Part shown: one piece after another, positions 23,770 through 35,323 of the stretch | Numbering within the stretch: position 1 is the stretch's first letter | Layout of the letters: each line of letters starts with the position of its first letter | Origin: Blasia pusilla | Taxonomy: Eukaryota; Marchantiophyta; Marchantiopsida; Blasiales | Assembly: GCA_050084515.1 (NCBI GenBank) | Contig: CM114273.1 | Coordinates: forward strand, 33,976,001-34,040,000 | Direction: 5' to 3' | Length of the DNA stretch: 64,000 nucleotides | Position numbers and translations under genes: made by a program | Notes under the pieces: generated by a model | Told to the model about the DNA's origin: nothing | Seen by the model: the letters and a program-made list of their open reading frames with translations, nothing else | The model's database searches: none

Positions 23770-24560
23770 TACGAGGAAGTGCAAAGCCTCGTGTGAGCTC
23801 TCCCTTAGAAAGGAGAGTGCTTTAGAGCCTTCATTCATTTTACTCAAAGCCTATGAGAATTAAGGGACTTACATTATGCTCGAGGTGCCATGTGTCCTAG
23901 TGTCACAAAGAGTTTTAATTTCTGTGGCAAAGATGCTCACTTATATGGAGGTCGACGAACGAGAGTGATAAGATAATAAGCCCAGTTCAGATAATAAGCC
24001 AAACATTAATGAGGTTGGAGATTGTATGTTTTAATGTAATGGCCATACATTTCTGACGGGATCAATACATCAATTTGTTGGCAGGGATCACCTGCCCTTA
24101 GTAAAGACTCCCACCTGTCAGGAGCCTTATTTTCTGTGGGTATACTATGTTAGTCAATGAGCCTGGTGCCCAATGAAGTCCATAGCCTCATGTGATCCCT
24201 AGGGGCGAAGTTCACTAACTCTAACATGAACACAAACCCCGAGTCTGAGGAAACTTAGAACCTTGTGGAAGACATTCGTGGACTTTAAGATGAGTGAATT
24301 TTGCCTATGGGAGTTTATGTGCACTTTGGGTGGTTGAAAATTCTGAAAACCCTGGCGCCCACGAAGTTTAGAACCTTGTGGAGTGTTCCCTTGATCACGT
24401 GGGTCACTAAACTGAACATGAACAATGTCTACTAGCTGGATCTCATTTGTACACCTTGAAATTATTTCTACAAAACCTTAGCACCTAGATGCCAAAAAGG
24501 CTGGAACCTCACATGACCTTTCAGATTAGATGGGCATACTAGATCGTAGACTTTTTGAAG
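23770..24560. repeat. Highly degenerate phrase repeat
   Basis: A phrase of about 75 bp recurs in diverged form near 23770, 24168, 24352 and 24475. The shared pattern is 'cctggcgcccacgaagtttag', then 'aaccttgtgg/agcctcatgtga', then 'gatcacgtggg', then 'aacatgaac'. The copies at 24168 and 24352 are the clearest. No coding frame or terminal structure is visible. Confidence 0.4.
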
Positions 24561-26770
24561 TAGTTTCCTTGCGTGCACACAAACCTTACCTTGTGTTTAT
24601 TACCTACACAGCCAAAATATAATAGCTAGGTAGTTTGGTGGTCACATACCCTTCTTATTCTACTCTACCACATGCACACCCTAACTCATGGATTAAATAT
24701 GAATGTTTGAACGGAGATCCTCAATCCTTCAAAACCCTAGAAAATTACAAATTCATGTCATATAAAGTAGATTTACTTTTTAATTCTAGATGATTATTAA
24801 TAAAGTCTATGTTGGATTTCTCTAAGAATTTGTGAGTGCAGTAAATGACATGAGTTGAATAACTTGAATAAGAGGCCAAGAAACAAATTCCATCGTTCAA
24901 CTTATGTAGTTTGTCATCCTCCAAATCATCCTCTTATGACACTTCCAAGAGCCTATGGTAGACTAAGTATCAAGCACGGATGGCTTAGTGTGGAGTGGAA
25001 GTTAAATAGATGTTTGGTTTAGTCAGCTAGCTTCTCCAAATTAGGAGAACCTTCACACTTAAAGATAGTATATATATATATATATATATATGAATTCATT
25101 TTTTCATCCCATGCATCTCATTCTTGTATTCTTTGCGCCTCTATTTTGTGAAGGAATAGGAAGTATTTGTCCCAACCCTCTCTATGTCCTTTGTCTTTGA
25201 TCTTTCCCTCTCCTATAGGATGGAGGGCAAAGAGAAATTCTCTCCTCTCTACAATCCGATGCTTAAGAGAGGGATGGAGGGGATGTATACCTCCCCTTTC
25301 GAGAATAAAGTGAATCAATTCATCCTGTCTAACTATTTCCTCTTTCTCTACATTATCTCCTTCGTCCTATGGAAAATTCATTTCCTATCTATCCTTTTGT
25401 CTCCTAATGAAATTTAACATTGAAAAGTTATCCCTTTTTCTGTCCCCTCTTGTATCGAAAATTTTCATCCTTCTTTGCTGAAAGTTAATTCCTTATTCTT
25501 TTCCCCCTTTACTAGTAACTGAAGTGGAAATTAATGTGGAGAAATTCCTCCACCCTCATATCCAAACTTTAAGGGAGTAAAAAAGTCCTCCCTCCCGCCA
25601 AGATGCGTGGAAGACAAAGCGATTGAGACGACAATGAAAAGAAGGCCATAGGAAGAGTAGACCATCCTCCCTCCCTTATGTTGAGTTCTCCCCAAGAAGA
25701 GGAGAAGATGCACACTCCCCATCATATCCATCAATATATAAGACTAGTTGGAGTGGAAATTAAAGTGGAGAAATTCCTCTACTCTTGAATCCAAAGTTAC
25801 CATCCTCCACCTCCAGAGTTCTTGGAGGAAGTGCCCCTTTCATTCTTCTCATGGTAGTGGGTCCCCTCAACATGCCATTTTTACTACTTTCCTACTTGTG
25901 GGACCCCCAAGATGCCAACTCCACTACTCTCACATGAAAAAAAATGGTTTCTAAGATGGGGTTTGATTAAAGAACTCAACAAATTTCTTGAGTATTTGGC
26001 AATCTACCACCAAATGGTTGGCAGAGGGAAGCCTTTCAAGGAATTTTCAAAGTCAGAGAAAATTGTGAAGGATGGAAATAAAGTGCCTTATTTAACAACT
26101 ACATTCCAATTCATTGCATTCGACAAACATTTAAAATTTAGTGTGAGTACTTTGAAACATCCCCTTCAAACCTACCGGGTGTAACTAATCATGCTTTTCT
26201 GCTTATTGTCGTAGAACCTCTTTCTTTGGCTGATTATGTTTCTTGGGTATCCAATAAATTAGACTAAAAAGAAAACAAGGTATATCAAAAGAGTTTTAAT
26301 GGTGGCTAAGATTGAGACCATTTTTGGGCTAACATAAAGTTTTAAAATAGAAAACAAAAAAATAGGTAAAAAAAAAAGAGCCTTGCTCTCTATATGAAGT
26401 AGTAAATTACCCAACTTTTTTCATCTCTCCTTACTTCATTGATTCAAAGATGGGTCCCTTGTCGGCAAACATTTGGGTGATACCCAAGTGCCTTAACCTT
26501 AACAAATTTGGACCACTCAATAATCAGATTAGTTGAATCCGTTAGTTTATGTTTATCAAGTTTCTTAGTATGGAATATAGATATAGACATGTTTATATTT
26601 CTTACTATAAGAATGAATTTTTTTAGAAAATTCAAGAAACTCTCTTTTGGAATTTGGAAATTTCCTAACATTTTAGATCCCATATGGATTCTCCACAAAA
26701 TTTTGGCCTGCTTTATAAAGAACGTCGACACTAGTTATGCCTTTATCACATCCTTTAGGATTATCCAAAG
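24560..26770. other. Gene-free AT-rich spacer
   Basis: It contains a (TA)n run at about 25070-25090 and a pair of direct repeats: 'gtggaaattaatgtggagaa' near 25523 and 'gtggaaattaaagtggagaa' near 25755, about 230 bp apart and each followed by 'attcctcyac'. No open frame here carries a recognisable motif. Confidence 0.5.
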
Positions 26771-26814
26771 GGCGCTTTCAAGGAGATCAGAGGATAACCT
26801 CATGAGGTAGATGA

Positions 26815-27215
26815 TGATAAACTGAAGCTTCGGGTAATCTAAGAGAGAAGGTTTCCCCTTTGTTTTGGCTCTTTTAGAGCTATATAGAAAAACTTACTAT
26901 TTTAGATAAGTTCCTACTAGGAATACAATTTACCTTCCACTTTGGGAAATGACCCTTGATCCCCTATAGCAAGTTAAGAGCCAAAGGCGTAACCTTTGAG
27001 CATAGGATATTATGGAGAGAGCTTGGAAGAGGGAAGGCGGTATACCCAAAGAGATGGAGGTTTGGACTCTTTGTTGAACCTCTTGGCATGAGGCGGTGGA
27101 GCTATGATCCTTCTTGTCTTGTGAGTAACTCAAGATACTTATAAGGAGAGTGGGTTTGGTTTGACATAAGAGAGATAGAGTTTGTGTGAAAGCTTTTCAG
27201 TGATTTTGATTTACA
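26815..27215 (+). repeat. LTR-like repeat, copy 2
   Basis: This diverged plus-strand copy of the repeat at 632-1260 has the landmarks 'ggtttcccctttgttttggc', 'actttgggaaatgaccc', 'gttgaacctcttggcatgag' and 'ggagagtgggtttggtttga'. It ends 'ttttgatttaca' near 27215, as does the fragment at 35310-35323, and the sequence after it is also similar in both places ('gagaatg...gttggt...tgca'). It lacks the 135-bp module found in copies 1 and 3. Confidence 0.7.
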
Positions 27216-29781
27216 AAAAGAGAATGAAAGCTCTAATATGCATGAATTTGTTGGTTGTTTGCTAGTTTTGCAAGTACGAGACCGTTTTCACATAGTAAAA
27301 TGATCTATTGTGTAAATTTTTTCTTATTAATGTTAGAGAGATTTTTATAAGTATTAAGTAAATTAGTTTAAGGAAATAAATTTTACTTGTTTAAACCTTT
27401 TTTTGATGTCTCATTTGTATGGGCCCAACTTTAGGAAAAGAGGTAATAAATGAGATATGAGAATATAAAAGTAAAATAGTGGGTTGATGTATTAATGAAA
27501 TAAAGTTAAAGTAGTCTTGATTGGTGACTAAGGTTGTTGGGGTAGTTTGCAAGACATGAAGTGAGCTAATGAGGATATTTTGGAAGAGATAATATGTAAT
27601 GTATTTATGTCAAAATGGGATTGGCTAAGCCTTGAGAGGAATCTATGTGACACAATATAAGATTAGCACTATTTTGTACTCTTGTGAATTTCTTGCGAGT
27701 ATATAAAGAAGAGAGACCTTCAAATGTTCACCACTTTAAACTTCATTTTTTGGAGTCTCTCTTGTTACTCTTGAGTGGATGAAATTGGGTTTACTTGTTC
27801 TTCCCATGAGAGTGGATTATCCCTCTTGGGAGAGTGACTTGGCTAAATATATTTTTCTAGAGTTTCAAGAGTCTAATATGTGTGGAGATGGTTAATTATG
27901 TAGAGAGATTTGCTATCTCAAGGGAGTTTTTGTCATACTAGGAAGAGTGGATGGTTTTGGCTTGTTACTTTTCCAATAAGAGTCGATTATCCTTCTTGGG
28001 AGAGCAACTCCACTAAAACCTATTCTTGAGGCGAATAGAGGATGTCCGTTAATTATGGATAAGGGTGGAGCAAGATTCATACATGATTTTCTTTTTTTTT
28101 AATCCATACCACATGAAGGTTCTCTTTGTAGGTAGGCATTGATTTACTCATTATCTATCTAGTGTATCACTTTGGGGAGGCATTCATGAACCAGATCATG
28201 CAATCACCAACCCCGGTGATATTTCCTATTGTCACGTATAGAAGGACTTAGGATTGCACGTTGTTTGTTCTTATTTAGCGATCTATGATGTAAATAGATC
28301 TGCTCAAGTAGGGTTTAATACTAGTTCAACTATTTTCCTTGTGTATAAGCATAAAGTACTTTATAGGGACTTCATAGTTAGGAATTTTGGGGTTAGATAT
28401 TATGAAGAAGTTATCTCCTCTCACTACCATTTTTAATTCCTGTCGTGAGAGAATAGAGAATGTATATAGTAATTCTCTACTAAAAAAGAGAACTTCTTAG
28501 AGAGTTCACCTTGGATCAAAGTCTGTTGTAGCTAGAAGGTCTGTCCTTACTCAAAGAAAAGCTCTCGATACAACATTTATTTTCCCATCGAATAACTTAC
28601 AAGAGTGCTCTTGGAAGCAAGAACTCCTTATTTTTGTACGTTGTTTGTCAATTTTTCGTGCAAGAGAGAGGCGAGTGGAAGTGCCACCTAATTTTGAGTA
28701 GAATTTAAGTATCATGATAGTATTTTCCATGATGGGGCTCTTAGGAGTTTGCTCAAGTTTGCTATTTTGGTATGTGATAGGTTCAGATTTTTGTGCGGAG
28801 GAAATCAGTACGGAAGCGTTGTTGAATTTTTGGTAGGACTTAAGGCCACGAGATGTAGAAGAGATGCTTTCAACTTTAGATGGACGCTTGAAAAAAGGAT
28901 GTGATTTCATGATGTTGTAGATCAAGAAGTGAGGCATGTTGTGACAAAGAATACCCAATTTTCATGCTTGAATGCAAAGGTATGTCCACTTGCGCGCGAC
29001 TACCATAACCACCTTAAGAGTGAGCAATTTCAAATTTGGGGATAACTCTTTAAGAGGCGAGTAAAAAAGTAAAAAAAAAATTTGTTATTTTTTTGGGGTA
29101 CTTAAGTACCCACTAAAAGCATCGTCAACCAGTTGTCGTTGACAATTATCATTATTATTCTTTGATGAGCACTTTGATTTTTTCAACGCTTGTTGTCAAC
29201 TTGAGTATCAATGATCGAGTGTAAGGATTGAATTATCAACTGTCGGTTCATGTCATTAATATTTATAAGACCACTACATTGTAAAACTCAGGGTCAATAA
29301 GAAAAACACCAAATTCGTATTGAAAAATTTAAAATGTCGTTTAAATAAAGAAATTATAACCTTTTTAAATATCGAATGAATATTGAGGATAACGATAACA
29401 AATTCAAGTATCGGAAAGCTATTATTTTTTATTTATATACATCAATGCTACTTCAATATTTATTTTGTACTATATATAAACAACTATCCCTCCTGCATTG
29501 AAAAAATTAGATATTTCATATAGATTCGAAGATGTTAATTTGGTAAAAATAAACTATATTTTCTACATAGATTGGATATTAAATTTGTTTTAATTATTTC
29601 TATGAGATTAATATATCATTTTTGTATATTGGAATTGAAAATATGCGCAAAATATTCAGACATTGTTTATCTATTTAATGTTATATTTCAAATTTTCATG
29701 TACAAAATTATAGGTTTTTTTTTGTAAATTTTTGCACGATTTCAATTCAACAAATTAGAAAAAGTAAGTATGAAATATAAT
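27216..29781. other. Gene-free spacer, possible decayed gypsy leader
   Basis: No gene is visible. Segments near 28790-28860 ('ggaggaaatcagtacggaag') and 28995-29040 ('accataaccaccttaagagtg') resemble 35620-35650 and 35828-35860 downstream of the split gypsy 5' LTR. This stretch may therefore be a decayed leader of the same family, following LTR copy 2. Confidence 0.4.
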
Positions 29782-29954
29782 CTATATTATTAAAAGAGGA
29801 CGGGGTTTGAGGAACCTCTCCTTGGTGTCGACACGTATGATTTTTTCACTCCTCCCGTATTCGCACGTATATTGTTTAACAAAAGAGTTAAACAATATAC
29901 GTTTTTCATGTACCATGATTTTGTCACCCGTGCATCGCACGCACATGATGCTAG
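29782..29954 (+). mobile_element. Short non-autonomous Helitron, 173 bp
   Basis: The 5' end TCTATATTATTAAAAGAGG and the 3' end CTAG are classic plant Helitron termini. CTAG is preceded by the hairpin CGTGCatcGCACG (29929-29941) nine bases upstream. The element lies between A (29781) and T (29955), the expected AT target dinucleotide. Inside, ACGTATATTGTTTAAC (29865-29880) and its exact reverse complement (29887-29902) form a 16-bp stem with a 6-nt loop. It has no coding sequence. Confidence 0.85.
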
Positions 29955-30068
29955 TGATTTGTATTTGAGGAGAAGGGTGACATCACCAATTGGAATGAAA
30001 TTATCTTTGTAATTCCAATTGAAATATGCTATGAAATCATATTATCATATAGGAGGAAACTCCTCATT

Positions 30069-30608
30069 TTGACATGTGGCATTAGATTTTTGTCAAAATT
30101 ACTTTTGGTCACTTTAAGAAAAGAAATTGATAAGGAGAGAGAATATTTAAAAGGATTTGTTCACGGTCCTTTACGAGCCCTAACTAGTATACCATATTTC
30201 AAAGTCACGAGAGTCTTAGGAGAGAAATTCATAGCTAATGCGATTCATAAAAAATTTACTGATAACAAAATGTTTGGAAATGTAAAATTATGTGCTTATG
30301 AATGTGCTTGGAAACGCGAATTTATCCATGCTAGGCCATCTTTTGTGGATAGCGCTACGAGACCAAAGGTTTGGCTCGTCTTCCGTGTGCAGCTATACCA
30401 GATAGACGGATTGATGGTGATCCATTCTCTGACTGCAACAACACCAAAAGTTGAAGTCTCCTCCTCTCTTTGGTCGCTCGATCAAACAAGTGAGTTCGTA
30501 GCTGCAGCAGCAAACATATCTACTCCCCCTTGGGACAAATTAAAAGTGGATTTTGAGCATATGGCAAATATTAAGGAATTGGAAAAAGAAGAAGGTATGG
30601 AACCTTGA
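30069..30608 (+). CDS. Unrecognised 179-residue open frame
   Basis: This single open frame of 179 codons has protein-like composition: a basic N-terminal part (residues 1-60, RKEIDKEREYLKG), then KLCAYECAWKREFIHARP (about 72-90), a likely beta-rich stretch (KVWLVFRVQLYQIDG) and an acidic tail (KELEKEEGMEP). I do not recognise the family. It may be one exon of a longer gene or a captured gene fragment, as it lies 115 bp beyond a short Helitron. The start Met is arbitrary, and no flanking exon is convincing. The coding character looks better than that of other frames in this spacer. Confidence 0.4.
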   Translation: MTCGIRFLSKLLLVTLRKEIDKEREYLKGFVHGPLRALTSIPYFKVTRVLGEKFIANAIHKKFTDNKMFGNVKLCAYECAWKREFIHARPSFVDSATRPKVWLVFRVQLYQIDGLMVIHSLTATTPKVEVSSSLWSLDQTSEFVAAAANISTPPWDKLKVDFEHMANIKELEKEEGMEP

Positions 30609-32087
<1,479 letters not shown>

Positions 32088-32088
32088 T

Positions 32089-32857
32089 TGTCGTGCGCAT
32101 ACACATCGCTACACAACATACATCATTGTCAACAAACATACACACAAACACACACGACCTCATGCTAACTCATAACATCCAAACAATGAGACAAGAAATA
32201 CCAAAATATCTCTAATAAATCAATGCAATCTCACATCACATCGCTCTCAACATCTCACACCAAGCTCTCCAAGGAGTGCACTCACTCTCATGTCAAACCA
32301 AACCCACTCTTCTAATGAGAGGCTTGGGTTACACACACAAGGCAAAGAAGGACCAGAGCTCCGCCGCCTCATGCCAAGAGTTTCAACAAAGAGAGAATGA
32401 GCTCTCAAGCTCTCTCTCTTGGAGGTATACCCCGTTCCTTCTTCCAAGCTCTCTCCTCGGTAACCTATGTTCGTAGGTCACCTCCTTGGCTCTTGACCTA
32501 TTGTAGCGGATCAAGGGCCACTTCCCAAAGTATAAATTCCACTATACTCCAAATAGAAACTTACCAAAAATAGTAAGTTTCTCTATATGGCTCTAAATAT
32601 GCCGAAACGAAGGGGAAACCTGCTCTCGCAAGTTATCCGTGGCCTCTGCAAGTCATCCTCGACCTCTTGAGGCTGTCCTCCAATATCTCCAAAGGTGCTC
32701 TTCTAGATCTCGTCGATCTATCGTATAAACTATCGTATGCATATACATCGCTACACAATATACATTGTTGTCAACAAACATACACACAAACACGCACGAT
32801 CCCATGCTAACTCATGGCATCCAAAAAATGACACAAGAAGTACCAAAATATCTCCAA
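32089..32857 (-). repeat. Gypsy 3' LTR region with duplicated end module
   Basis: On the minus strand the order is: a polypurine-like CTACGGGGGCGA (32858-32869), module A (about 32731-32857, starting TTGGAGATATTTTGG), core B (about 32216-32729), then a second module A (32089-32215) ending GCACGACA. Core B matches copies 1 and 2 and the split 5' LTR. Module A also follows core B in copy 1 but is absent after the 5' LTR. The true LTR limits are therefore ambiguous. Confidence 0.7.
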
Positions 32858-32929
32858 TCGCCCCCGTAGCTGGTGGTTAGGTCCCTTTAACTCCAGATAG
32901 CCATCTATCCCTACCTATCATGACATACA

Positions 32930-33580
32930 TCTCTCGGACGCTTAAGAGCAAAAAGGCCGGGTGCTCATGTGGCCCCATCATTAGTCGTCTTCTTGTCATC
33001 CATGTCATAGACACAAGCCAGAATCTAGAACTACGTACTCTATGTACATCTCGGATACATCCATCTTCCCTAAGGAATCCTAGTGAGAGGTGGCGTTATA
33101 CATGCCATATTCCATCCTCTCGAACACCCATCACAGACTAGCATAGTGGTTGCACCACGCGCAGAACCACAAAACATACATCGCAAGCCTACAGAAACTA
33201 TTGCAAAGCTTGGATCAACTGTATCGTCAATGTTAGGAAGGTGGCATGACGCACAATTATGCACATAATGCTTCCACACCATACCATCGTGTCCCTCCAA
33301 TAAGAGAACACCAGATGGCAAAACCTCACGCACTCTCAAGATGGTGCATCCTACAGTCACATCCAACGTCGTGGGTGCCGTCTGCTGCGAGTAGACAGTC
33401 TTCTTGATGAAACCTCCGGATAGTAGTCGATAACCACCTCCTCAAATCGCATACCTCAACGTATCCCGATGCTACGCAATCGCCAAGTTCTCAAATGCCA
33501 TGGGAATCAGTCTCCAAAATAACTCAGCCCTCTGAGAACATCCTCGCATCCATACATCAAGATCATCAAGGTTCAACACC
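32930..33580 (-). pseudogene. Gypsy C-terminal region with PHD-type finger
   Basis: Downstream of the integrase the minus frame at 33070-33366 runs VTVGCTILRVREVLPSGVL and continues into CMFCGSARGATTMLVCDGC, then SRGWNMACITPPLTRIP and, past a stop, GRWMYPRC. The pattern fits a C4HC3 PHD finger, a histone-tail reader in known proteins, including the usual GW(H)xxC and TPPLTxIPxGxWxC spacing. The expected zinc-binding His is Asn and one of the last Cys is Tyr, consistent with decay. The finger sits at the end of the polyprotein where other gypsy lineages carry a chromodomain, so a targeting role in the living ancestor is an inference. Confidence 0.72.
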
Positions 33581-34267
33581 TCACCAACATCTCGACGAAT
33601 GGCCGTAGGATGATCTCGTGCGGTGGTCGATCAGCGCTTGATCACACAAGGCTTGGAACTCCCCGCAAAACTCTATACCCTGGTTTGTCAACACCTCAAC
33701 TGGTGATCCGTAATGACTCAGCACTCGATCTAGGAAGGCATACGCTATTCCCTCACTCTCTTTGTCAAGCAATGCAACCAACTCTATCCACTTCGAGAAG
33801 TGCTCGACCATCACCAACACATAACGACTATGACGCTCCGTCAAAGGTAACGGTCCTGCAAAATCCAAACTCCATCTATAACCTAAACCCATGATCGGAA
33901 GTGGATGCAACTATGGCATCGGTGCATTGAACGATGCCCGGACCCGATCACAAACCATGCACCTAGCAACAAACTGCTGAACGTCAGTCTGCATGCCTCG
34001 CCACCAATATTGTATCTGGAGCAAGCTATATGTCCGGTTCACTCCAAAATGACCCAACTCCTTGTGGGCATGACGCACCAAACGTGCTCTGTGTGGAGAG
34101 TGAGGCATTACACGTACTCTACCATCCTCCCAAACTTGCAACACATATGTCCGCTCCCACCAGAACTGTCTGGCTCGCTGTAGGGTCCGATCCCGCTCTC
34201 TAGTACCTACTGTACTTGCAACGCTGCCAATACACAAGTACTCCAAGACCACTCCATTGTCGTGCAT
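33581..34267 (-). pseudogene. Gypsy integrase remnant
   Basis: The minus frames at 33911-34267 and 33581-33910 encode the zinc-binding domain (HAHKELGHFG, then CMVCDRVRAS: H, H, C and C all kept) and the catalytic core (WSLDFAGPLPLTERHSRYV with the first Asp, then VEVLTNQGIEFCGEF, where the second Asp is Asn). A stop or shift near 33910 separates the two, and the frame breaks again before the third acidic residue. It would have inserted the cDNA into the genome but is now inactive. Confidence 0.88.
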
Positions 34268-34348
34268 ATCTCAGCCACCTGTTGTTTCCTCACTGGCCTC
34301 TAGATCTAAAGACTCTCCATCAGACCTCGCCATCAAAGTCTCAACAAT

Positions 34349-35268
34349 CTAGTTGTCCATAGCCAACAAGCCCAAATAAGCTGACGCGTACCATCCTGGC
34401 ACCAACTCCTCATCACTCTCTCCATGCCAATGAGCTCCAGTTGCATCTTGCTGACTGGGGCATGGGTTACGGCTCAAACCATCTATATCTTGGTTGAGCG
34501 TCCCAAATCTATGCTCCACTTGGAAGTCATAGTCTTGCAACAAAAGAGCCCACATCGCAAGCTTCCATGTAAGCTTTTCGGACTCCATCAACCACTTAAG
34601 TGGCTAATGGTCAGTAATGATGGTAAAGGGGATGCCAAATAAATAACACCTGAAATATGCGACAGCCCACACTCCAGCCAAGCACTCACCCTCATACGAG
34701 CTCTTCTTCGCCTCTGTAGCGTTGTTCAATCGACTAACGTAAGCCACCACAAACTCTCTACCATTATCGTTATGTTGGGTGCGCACGGCTCCAAACCCCA
34801 ACATGCTCCCATCGGCATGCAACTCGAAAGGACGCCCTCCGATTGGTCTCCTCAATATGGGCGTGGACTTCAATTGTTCCTTGAGCAACTGAAATGCTCT
34901 CTCTTGCTCATCCCCCTAGTGCCACTCTTGATCCACCTTGGTCAGCAAGGTTTTTGGCTTCGCAATCGAGCTGAAACCCTTGACGTAACGTCGATAGAAG
35001 TTTTCCAATCCCATGAATGCACGAACTTGACTCACATCTGTAGGGCATGGAATACGTGAAATAGCCTCTACCTTTGTGTGCTGCACACCAAGCCACCTGG
35101 GTATATGGTATGACCCAGGTACTCAATCTGGTCATAGAAGAACTTGCACTTGCCTGGATGTAGCTTTAGCCCATGTAACTGCAATCGTCAAAACACCTCC
35201 TCTAGATGTGGCTCATGCTCCTCAAACGTGGCACTAAAGACTATGATGTCATCAATATAATACCTACC
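34349..35268 (-). pseudogene. Gypsy reverse transcriptase C-terminal part and RNase H
   Basis: Starting at the inversion breakpoint, the minus strand gives YIDDIIVFSATFEEH (active-site YIDD codons at 35248-35259), HPGKCKFFYDQIEYLGH, then the connection and RNase H: LHADGSMLGFGAVRTQ, SSYEGECLAGVWAV, ITDH and ALLLQDYDFQVEHRFG, ending DGLSRNP near 34465. The upstream fingers and palm of RT are missing here and are found at 41285-41820 on the other strand. Several frameshifts interrupt it. Confidence 0.88.
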
Positions 35269-35323
35269 ATGGAGAGTTTGGTATGAGATGTTGAGAGAGA
35301 TCTGATGTGTTGCATTGATTTAC
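35269..35323 (+). repeat. Gypsy 5' LTR, 3' piece (inside the inversion)
   Basis: The sequence starting ATGGAGAGTTTGGTATGAG continues the LTR exactly where the piece at 41821-42276 stops, judging from the unbroken 3' LTR, and runs to 'cattgatttaca'. Its plus orientation is opposite to the other piece. Confidence 0.8.

Noticed and set aside
33610-35059. Plus-strand frames across the gypsy integrase and RNase H
   Set aside because: Antisense shadows of the minus-strand polyprotein; the minus frames carry the domains.
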